Shown: positions 6,601 to 10,993 of the stretch, in pieces
How the letters are laid out: each line of letters opens with the position of its first letter
How positions within the stretch are numbered: position 1 is the stretch's first letter
Assembly (NCBI GenBank): GCA_949289625.1
Contig: CASEPH010000381.1
Location: 1 to 10,993, forward strand
DNA: 10,993 nucleotides
Source: an uncultured Clostridia bacterium
GTDB taxonomy: Bacteria > Bacillota_A > Clostridia > Oscillospirales > Oscillospiraceae
Direction of reading: 5' to 3'
Translations under genes and position numbers: made by a program
Notes under the pieces: model-generated
Database searches by the model: none
What the model saw: the letters and a program-made list of their open reading frames with translations, nothing else
What the model was told of the DNA's origin: nothing

Positions 6601-8039
6601 ACCTGACCACCTACCTTCGCATATACAGCCAGAGGCCGTTTCTGGGTGGTGATATGGTACTTGGGATCATTGACAGGGATCTGAGAAGGATAGACAAAAG
6701 GCAGTTCTCTGGCCTTTTCCTCGGCTCTGTGTTCCAGATAATCCCTTACTGTATTGGCACTGCAGAAATTGCTGTCCATACAGAAGGAAATGGCATCCAG
6801 CATCTGTTCGGTACCGAATCTGTCCAGAAGAGACTGCAGCAGCCGGAACTGGTCCCTGGCATACCGGGATTTTTCTTCCCGGATCCGCTGCAGGAACTCC
6901 GTTGCCCGACACTCCAGCTGTTCATCCAGACTGTCCTGAAGTTCATCCAAAGCAGTGGTTCTGTCCCGGAGGTGGCTCTTGTTCTGGATGAGCAGGCCTC
7001 TGCCGGTACTGATTCTGTGTTCGCAGAGAAGATCTCCAAACACAGTGAGGATCCGCAGATTGCCGTTTTCAACTTCCAGCTGGACTTCCGGATTGGTATT
7101 GTAGGTTCCGAGAGGAACGGAATACCGGTTACTGTCGTAAATAATGGTATTGTCCTTCCGGACAGTTCTGAGAATACTGGGACCGGCATTCTGGTCAACG
7201 GTGACCAGAGGACGGAGCTGCTCCCGTTCTTCCCTGAATACTTCCGCAGGAACCTTCTTGGTGGTCCCGTGGATCTTGGCATTACCGGTACGCTCCAGCC
7301 AGTCCAGACAGCTTCGGTTCAGGATCTCGTCATCTACATACAGACGGTTATTGAGGAAATTACCCTTAATGAATTTCACGGTGTTTTCAATCTTGCCCTT
7401 GCTTTCGGGATCTGCTCCCCGGCAGAGGTAAACTTCCATCCGGCAGTCCTGGCGGAACTTCTCGAATTCGTAGGTATAGATAATGTCGCCGCTGTTTTCA
7501 CTGACACAGACGATACTGTCCTGGTCGAATACCATTTCCCTGGGCATACCGCCCCAGTAGCGGAAACAGTTATGGCAGGCAGCCACCAGATCCACTGCTG
7601 TAAACGGTCGGCTCTGGCACTGCGCGTATTTGTATCTGGAATGGGAAAGAAGGAACGCGGCCACATAAACCTTGGTCCAGGTTCCGTCCACATTCTTGAG
7701 AGTGGTCTGACCGAAGTCCACCTGCATCTGATGTCCCATGGGAAGCTCGGCTACAGCCTCATAGCTTCTTGGATTGGGATGCCGGGGAAGCCGGTATTCC
7801 TCTCTGAGTTCTTTCACATACCGGGAAACCGTCCTCTCGGCATGATCTTCTTCGTAATGCTCTTTCAGCCAGTCACAGACCTGTGCTGCCGAAAGAGACG
7901 GATATTCCCGGAGCCAGGAGACGATCCGGTCCCGGTGGGTATCCAGATTCCGGATGCGGACGATTTTCCGGGCATTATGCTCGTATTGATCCACATCCAT
8001 ATCCCAATACCGTTTTACGGTCTTGCGGTTAATACCCAA
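6597..8039 (-). CDS. istA: IstA transposase of IS21 family, N-terminally truncated
   Basis: 480 aa from a TTG codon. It begins [11 protein letters not shown], which in full-length family members lies in the N-terminal helix-turn-helix after roughly 20-35 residues; those are missing. The DDE catalytic core is complete: D108 in QMQVDFGQ, D172 in MVFDQDSIV and E218 in [11 protein letters not shown]. The C-terminal half carries the usual [10 protein letters not shown] segment. In the IstA frame an in-frame TAA sits four codons before the chosen TTG, and immediately upstream lies the orfA fragment of an IS3-family element in a different frame. The original start and the left IS21 end have therefore been deleted. 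No good ribosome binding site precedes the TTG, so expression is doubtful and DNA binding is probably damaged. Family call is very firm; function is unlikely. Confidence 0.88.
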   Translation of the reverse strand: MGINRKTVKRYWDMDVDQYEHNARKIVRIRNLDTHRDRIVSWLREYPSLSAAQVCDWLKEHYEEDHAERTVSRYVKELREEYRLPRHPNPRSYEAVAELPMGHQMQVDFGQTTLKNVDGTWTKVYVAAFLLSHSRYKYAQCQSRPFTAVDLVAACHNCFRYWGGMPREMVFDQDSIVCVSENSGDIIYTYEFEKFRQDCRMEVYLCRGADPESKGKIENTVKFIKGNFLNNRLYVDDEILNRSCLDWLERTGNAKIHGTTKKVPAEVFREEREQLRPLVTVDQNAGPSILRTVRKDNTIIYDSNRYSVPLGTYNTNPEVQLEVENGNLRILTVFGDLLCEHRISTGRGLLIQNKSHLRDRTTALDELQDSLDEQLECRATEFLQRIREEKSRYARDQFRLLQSLLDRFGTEQMLDAISFCMDSNFCSANTVRDYLEHRAEEKARELPFVYPSQIPVNDPKYHITTQKRPLAVYAKVGGQV

Positions 8040-8041
8040 AG

Positions 8042-8092
8042 CATTTGCTTAAATTCCGGCGTGTAGCGTTTGTTCGGTATTCCTTTTGGCAT
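8042..8092 (-). pseudogene. IS3-family orfA fragment (first 17 codons)
   Basis: From the ATG at 8092 the frame reads MPKGIPNKRYTPEFKQM, the opening of an IS150-group OrfA (DNA-binding subunit). It then runs into IS21 istA sequence out of frame (LWVLTARP). It lies 61 bp inside the left inverted repeat, the normal place for orfA. It marks the fusion point of the two insertion sequences at about 8042-8048. Confidence 0.75.
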
Positions 8093-8098
8093 AATTAA

Positions 8099-8147
8099 GC
8101 ACCCCACTTGTTATCCAGTATACCATACTGTCCAACAAATGGGGTGC
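8099..8147. repeat. 49-bp imperfect palindrome inside the IS3 left end
   Basis: The 23-nt arms 8099-8121 and 8125-8147 match at 19 of 23 positions (outer GCACCCCA and inner CAGTAT are perfect) around a 3-nt centre. It includes most of the left inverted repeat and stops 7 bp before orfA. In a transcript entering from the flank it would fold into a long hairpin just upstream of the transposase gene. Confidence 0.7.
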
Positions 8148-8153
8148 AGTTCA
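8129..8153 (-). repeat. IS3-family left inverted repeat (IRL)
   Basis: Reads TGAACTGCACCCCA and then GTTGGACA inward on the - strand, the typical IS150-group left end, and is followed by orfA. It pairs with the right repeat at 5692-5716. Confidence 0.78.
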
Positions 8154-8157
8154 CAAC
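8154..8157. repeat. Target site duplication, right copy (caac)
   Basis: Same four bases as at 5688-5691, directly outside the right end of the composite element. Deleting the element with this copy restores the kinase reading frame. Confidence 0.75.
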
Positions 8158-8215
8158 CCGTAAAAATAGCAGATAATCATATTATAACCTCCAAGAAAGG
8201 TAAGCACTTAAAAAA
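8158..8215 (+). pseudogene. Decayed GHKL sensor histidine kinase, 3' part
   Basis: Joined to base 5691, the frame continues as PVKIADNHIITSKKGKH, which aligns with PVAVKNNRVFISRKNSIAH of the intact kinase (residues 383-401). It is thus the continuation of the split gene. After that the similarity ends: the G-box (HGFGLQNV in the intact copy) and the last 40 or so residues are missing. Sequence then runs into a terminator hairpin. This half confirms that the insertion lies inside a former kinase gene. Confidence 0.8.
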
Positions 8216-8242
8216 GCAGCAAATACGCAGTCTAAAAAGCAT

Positions 8243-8273
8243 CCCGCCTGTCGAAGCATCTTTGACAAGCGGG
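8243..8273. terminator. Bidirectional terminator between kinase pseudogene and XRE gene
   Basis: CCCGCCTGTCGAA (8243-8255) pairs with TTTGACAAGCGGG (8261-8273) around a 5-nt loop, with one mismatch and one wobble. On the + strand the T-rich tcctctttattttg follows. On the - strand GCTTTTTAG follows within 2-8 bases. It serves the convergent XRE gene (stop at 8289) and once served the kinase. Confidence 0.75.
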
Positions 8274-8288
8274 TCCTCTTTATTTTGT

Positions 8289-8621
8289 TTAGTTGTTTTC
8301 GGAGGATAAGGCCATTAAGTAGCTCTCAACAATTCTTGTCAGACATTGGTACTGCAATGACGTTAAGTTCTTATATGTCCGAGCCATATTTTCGGAGAAT
8401 GCAATCGGATCCTTCCCCAACAGAAGATAGTCTGTTGAACAATTCAGGGCTATACTGAGTTTTACAATGTTTTCTGGCCGGAGGGCTTTTTTCCCGCACT
8501 CCGCTGTTGATATGGTTTGGATCGATACATTCACAGCATTGGCCAGTTCTTCCTGGGTAAGACCCAGTTCTTTTCGGCGAGCTACAATTCGCATTCCCAT
8601 TTGCTGTAAAAATTTATCCAT
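8289..8621 (-). CDS. XRE-family helix-turn-helix transcriptional regulator
   Basis: 110 aa. Residues about 8-65 form a Cro/CI-type helix-turn-helix: MRIVARRKELGLTQEELA, then NVSIQTISTAECGKKALRP and the closing VKLSIALNCSTDYLLLGK. The remaining 40 residues are a helical tail without a recognisable domain, perhaps for dimerisation. AGGAGG at 8629-8634 lies 7 nt before the ATG. The gene is divergent from the response regulator/kinase operon with 166 bp between the starts, and it ends at the bidirectional terminator. From the layout it is probably an autoregulator and a repressor or activator of the two-component operon (inference). In other elements such small XRE proteins keep transfer or cargo genes silent; nothing here shows the target directly. 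Confidence 0.9.
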   Translation of the reverse strand: MDKFLQQMGMRIVARRKELGLTQEELANAVNVSIQTISTAECGKKALRPENIVKLSIALNCSTDYLLLGKDPIAFSENMARTYKNLTSLQYQCLTRIVESYLMALSSENN

Positions 8622-8639
8622 ATGCCCGCCTCCTATACT

Positions 8640-8669
8640 ATAATATTATTTTATAGGTTATAGCTACAA
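8640..8669 (-). promoter_or_regulatory. Possible promoter of the XRE gene
   Basis: On the - strand TTGTAG (8669-8664) and TATTAT (8645-8640) are 18 bp apart, within 20 bp of the XRE ATG. The -10 is close to the ribosome binding site, so the leader would be very short. The surrounding sequence is extremely AT-rich and other pairs are possible. Confidence 0.35.
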
Positions 8670-8687
8670 TAATTAATATGCTATAAT
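8658..8687 (+). promoter_or_regulatory. Extended -10 promoter of the response regulator/kinase operon with overlapping inverted repeat
   Basis: TGCTATAAT (8679-8687) is a perfect extended -10 element; TTATAG (8658-8663) lies 18 bp upstream as a weak -35. The 7-bp inverted repeat TTATAGC (8658-8664) and GCTATAA (8680-8686) covers both boxes and is a candidate operator for the divergent XRE protein. A second TATAAT at 8710-8715 lacks a good partner. The leader to the ATG would be about 95 nt. Confidence 0.45.
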
Positions 8688-8787
8688 AGAAAAATATACA
8701 CTTTAGCGTTATAATAAATTAATTTTAACCGACTGCTTTCAAAATTAGTCGATAAAACAAAACTTGACAAATTTGGAGGAATTGCAT

Positions 8788-9534
8788 ATGTTAAAGAGCA
8801 GACTTCACCAAAAGAGGCGACTGTGTTTGAATATTGTACTCTGTGATGATAATTTAATTTTTTTGGACAATTTTAAACAGCAGCTTCAAAGTATTGCAGC
8901 TGAGCTGGATTGGCTATGTCAATTTACCGTATATCACAGTTCAACGCATCTACTTGATGCAGATCTCTCCGCTGCTGATCTATTGTTCCTGGATATTGAT
9001 ATGCCGGGAATGAACGGGATCGAAGTTGGTAAAAAATTGCGTGAGAAATATTCAGAGCTTATCATTGTGTTCGTGACTGGGTTTATTCAGTATGCTCGGG
9101 ATGGCTATTCTGTAGCGGCGTTTCGCTATTTGCTCAAAGATTCTCTCCATGAGGAACTCCCTAGCTGCCTTCGTGACATTCAAAGAAAACTATACGAGAG
9201 TCAAGAAACCATAACCATCCGCGGACTGGAGGACCCTGTAAAGTATCGGCTTCAGGACATTATTTATTTTGAAGGAACTGCCCGGCGCCATGCCTTGCTA
9301 CATACCAAACATGATGTTTTGGAGTGTTTGGGGAAGCTTTCCGACTATGAGACCCAACTGGAAAATCGGGGTTTTCTGCGGATTCAAAGAAGTTTTCTCG
9401 TCAATATGGTGCACATTGAATGGATCAAAAATTACCATGTCGTTCTCAGCAACGGGGAGCGGCTAAAGATATCGGAACGGAACAATGCGAGGCTGACAGA
9501 ACAATATTTGAACTGGAAAGGGAAACGGCTATGA
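8788..9534 (+). CDS. LytTR-family response regulator (AgrA/LytR type)
   Basis: 248 aa. Residues 14-135 are a receiver domain: acidic pair D20-D21 in VLCDDN, phospho-acceptor D69 in LFLDIDMPGMNG, T97 in VFVTGF and K117 in YLLKD. Residues about 145-245 are a LytTR DNA-binding domain, with DIIYFEG, the basic ARRHALLHTKHD segment, RIQRSFLVNM and the closing LSNGERLKISERN. Such proteins bind pairs of direct repeats as dimers. The ATG at 8788 is preferred over a TTG at 8764 because GGAGG lies 8 nt before it; the TTG would lie upstream of that site. The N-terminus has about 12 extra residues (basic, KRR) before the first strand, slightly longer than usual. It overlaps the kinase gene by 4 bp. The likely partner is that kinase; a candidate target site lies at 5069-5097. 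Confidence 0.93.
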   Translation: MLKSRLHQKRRLCLNIVLCDDNLIFLDNFKQQLQSIAAELDWLCQFTVYHSSTHLLDADLSAADLLFLDIDMPGMNGIEVGKKLREKYSELIIVFVTGFIQYARDGYSVAAFRYLLKDSLHEELPSCLRDIQRKLYESQETITIRGLEDPVKYRLQDIIYFEGTARRHALLHTKHDVLECLGKLSDYETQLENRGFLRIQRSFLVNMVHIEWIKNYHVVLSNGERLKISERNNARLTEQYLNWKGKRL

Positions 9535-10856
9535 ATTATGTCATTTTGGTCCTCTTAAATTCTTTTCTGATCAGCTTTGAGAGTGTTATGGCTGCATATT
9601 TGGGAGGTTGCTTTTTTGGGCGAAAATGCAGTAGAGCTGTGTATATTTTGTCTGTGTGTTTGTTGGCTGGATTCAGTATTTTGATTATTTTACTTTTTGG
9701 AGACATATTGGTTGTAAAAATGATGCTTGCAATTACACTGCATACAGTTTGGATCAGAATGGTATTTCAGCCCAATTGGGCAAAGGCCCTATTCACTGCT
9801 TTTTCGCTTCTGTCCTACTGGACAATTGTGGATAACCTGTTTTTGATGGGTATATCTTGGATTGCTGGAAGCCATGGTGATTTTGTGTTTCAGTCGCCGT
9901 ATGCCTATTATCTCATGTGCTTTGCGGCAAAAGCTTTTGAATTGATTGGAATTGCCATTTTGCGCTTGTATGCTAAGAAACGGTTTCAAACCTATTTAAC
10001 GGGATGGGCGGATTGGCTGCGTACCCTGTTCTTTCCGGTTGTAACTTTGTTGGCGTCCTTAGAACTACTGCATATGTTCTATTTGGCGCCGGAACTTGCA
10101 AGGGAACTGGCAATGACCTCCTGCATTCTGCTGTTTGCAGATGTAATGTCTATTTTTTTACTGGACCACCTGGAGAAGCAGCAGATCGCCATCCGGGATA
10201 ATGTGATCCTACAGCAGGATTTGAAGAACGAGCGTGAAAGCATTTCCGCTTGGGTTGCAGCTTACCGGGAAGAGCGAAAGCGATCCCATGATTTTCAGAA
10301 TCAGCTATCAGTATTGCGCGGGATGGTGGCGGAACATACATCCAATGAAACTTTTTTGCAGTATATAGATAGCTTACTGAATGTTAAGCTGCCCGCAACC
10401 CGTTATATCAATACAAATCGTCCAGTGGCAGATGTTTTGTTAAGTCAAAAGGCTGCTATTGCAAAAAATAAAGGTATTTCTTTTCAAATGCAGTTGGATG
10501 ATCTATCCATGTTTCCACTTACAGATGATGAACTGGTGGTTGTCCTAGCCAATCTTTTGGATAACGCCATTGAGGCGTGTGAACGGATCCCTGAGGACAA
10601 GTCCAAGCAGATCCTTATTAAGATTCAATGCAAGCCAAAGGTCACCTACCTCTACATTGAAAACGCCACGGCAGAACCTGTAGCTGTCAAAAACAACCGC
10701 GTTTTCATCTCTCGGAAAAATTCCATCGCACACGGCTTTGGCCTGCAAAATGTCGCGACAATCCTTGACATGCATCATGTAATTTATTCGTTGAGCTACC
10801 AAGAAGATGCGCGTAAATTTTGCTTCTCAGCACAATTACTTAAAAAACCAGAATGA
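9531..10856 (+). CDS. GHKL-domain sensor histidine kinase (AgrC-like)
   Basis: 441 aa. Residues 1-212 hold about six hydrophobic segments (for example 2-22, 36-58, 83-108, 125-146, 166-186, 195-212), a polytopic sensor domain like that of peptide-sensing kinases. A linker (about 213-250) with coiled-coil character follows. The His box is SHDFQNQL with H253. The ATP-binding domain has its N-box VVVLANLLDNAIEA (N341, N345) and G-box HGFGLQNV (401-408). The start ATG at 9531 overlaps the regulator stop (ATGA), and GAAAGGGA lies about 10 nt before it; an earlier in-frame ATG at 9420 lies within the regulator gene and is rejected. No AgrB/AgrD-like peptide genes are in the window, so the signal is unknown. 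A decayed relative lies at 5217-5691 and 8158-8215. Confidence 0.93.
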   Translation: MNYVILVLLNSFLISFESVMAAYLGGCFFGRKCSRAVYILSVCLLAGFSILIILLFGDILVVKMMLAITLHTVWIRMVFQPNWAKALFTAFSLLSYWTIVDNLFLMGISWIAGSHGDFVFQSPYAYYLMCFAAKAFELIGIAILRLYAKKRFQTYLTGWADWLRTLFFPVVTLLASLELLHMFYLAPELARELAMTSCILLFADVMSIFLLDHLEKQQIAIRDNVILQQDLKNERESISAWVAAYREERKRSHDFQNQLSVLRGMVAEHTSNETFLQYIDSLLNVKLPATRYINTNRPVADVLLSQKAAIAKNKGISFQMQLDDLSMFPLTDDELVVVLANLLDNAIEACERIPEDKSKQILIKIQCKPKVTYLYIENATAEPVAVKNNRVFISRKNSIAHGFGLQNVATILDMHHVIYSLSYQEDARKFCFSAQLLKKPE

Positions 10857-10861
10857 AACTT

Positions 10862-10885
10862 AGCTGCGACAATCTTGTCGCAGCT
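10862..10885. repeat. Perfect 10-bp stem-loop after the kinase gene
   Basis: AGCTGCGACA and TGTCGCAGCT pair perfectly around a 4-nt loop (atct), 5 bp after the kinase stop. No T-run follows, so alone it is not a standard terminator; it may protect the 3' end of the mRNA or work with the next hairpin. Confidence 0.7.
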
Positions 10886-10897
10886 CAGCCTGTCGAG

Positions 10898-10933
10898 AAA
10901 CCCGGACATGCATCAAGCGTGAACCGGGTTTTT
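10898..10933 (+). terminator. Rho-independent terminator of the two-component operon
   Basis: AAACCCGG (10898-10905) pairs with CCGGGTTT (10924-10931) and runs into a five-T tract ending at 10933. The 18-nt loop can form a small inner stem (ATGC with GCGT). Confidence 0.75.
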
Positions 10934-10940
10934 CGCATAA

Positions 10941-10993
10941 ATGGGCAAGATCAAGAGGAAGGCAAAGGAAGAAACAGTGTCCTTCCAAATCCA
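10941..10993 (+). CDS. Possible partial ORF at the window edge
   Basis: An ATG at 10941 opens a frame that stays open to the window end and reads MGKIKRKAKEETVSFQI. It lies directly after the terminator, with no convincing ribosome binding site. The basic start resembles many small DNA-binding or mobile-element proteins, but 17 codons are not enough to assign a family. Confidence 0.3.
   Translation, partial: MGKIKRKAKEETVSFQI

Larger units (their letters stand above)
5692..8153 (-). mobile_element. Composite insertion: IS150-group (IS3 family) ends containing a truncated IS21-family element
   Basis: The outer ends are a matched IS3-family pair: TGAACTGCACCCCA (inward from 8153) and TGAAGTGACCCCA (inward from 5692), each followed after a few bases by a GTTGGACA/GTTAGACA block. 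This left-right difference (GCACCC against GACCCC) is, from memory, typical of IS150. The flanks carry a 4-bp duplication. Inside, only the first 17 codons of IS3 orfA (8042-8092) and about 65 bp of its 3' end remain. The rest is replaced by istA and istB of an IS21-family element, which keeps its right-end repeats but has lost its left end and the first codons of istA. The outer ends could still be acted on in trans by a full IS150-type transposase (inference). Confidence 0.8.

Noticed and set aside
6204..8066. 620-aa open frame on the + strand
   Set aside because: It lies antisense to istA and istB, which have full catalytic motifs; its sequence shows no domain and is a coding shadow.
8099..8157. 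IS circle junction (abutted ends)
   Set aside because: The palindrome has inner rather than outer ends facing each other, and only one true left end is present.
8764..8787. TTG at 8764 as start of the response regulator
   Set aside because: The GGAGG ribosome binding site at 8775-8779 lies downstream of it and fits the ATG at 8788.
9420..9530. ATG at 9420 as start of the sensor kinase
   Set aside because: It would add 37 residues without homology inside the regulator LytTR coding region; the coupled ATGA start at 9531 begins right at the first membrane segment.

Overview
The window looks like an accessory segment of a low-to-mid GC Firmicute, most likely a gut Clostridia member (Oscillospiraceae or Lachnospiraceae type). 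The evidence is strong AGGAGG-type ribosome binding sites, an AgrA/AgrC-like (LytTR/GHKL) two-component pair, IS150-group and IS21-family insertion sequences, and at the left edge a large membrane-anchored CHAP-domain protein of the CD1108 kind found in the transfer modules of Tn1549/CTn-type integrative conjugative elements (ICEs). The placement inside an ICE is an inference from that one gene. No integrase, relaxase or attachment site is visible.

Layout. (1) 6-1841 (+): CD1108-like cell-wall hydrolase of a conjugation apparatus. (2) 1870-4835 (-): a co-directional block whose transcription order is a small secreted SH3-domain protein (4476-4835), a large solute-binding-like lipoprotein (2505-4406) and an ECF-like sigma factor (1870-2400). 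A strong 14-bp hairpin lies directly before the lipoprotein ribosome binding site. Upstream of the block, at 5069-5097, are two identical 8-bp direct repeats with a 21-bp period, the geometry of a LytTR regulator binding site. (3) 5217-8215: a decayed GHKL histidine kinase gene on the + strand, split by a composite insertion sequence at 5692-8153. The insertion has IS150-like ends, a 4-bp direct repeat (caac) on both sides, and an internal IS21-type istA/istB pair. Removing the insertion and one caac copy rejoins the kinase reading frame across the gap. (4) 8289-10856: an XRE-type repressor (-) divergent from an intact LytTR response regulator and GHKL sensor kinase operon (+) that overlap by 4 bp. 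(5) 10857-10993: two hairpins, the second with a T-run, then a possible partial ORF at the edge.

How it may work together (inference). The intact sensor kinase and LytTR regulator would receive an extracellular signal. The XRE protein probably controls that operon from the shared 167-bp intergenic region. One candidate target of the LytTR regulator is the promoter at about 5041-5097, which would drive the secreted SH3 protein, the lipoprotein and perhaps the sigma factor. The kinase pseudogene next door suggests that an older two-component system of the same family was lost here and that the present pair is a related replacement or paralogue. No classical defence system, CRISPR array, tRNA or rRNA is seen.
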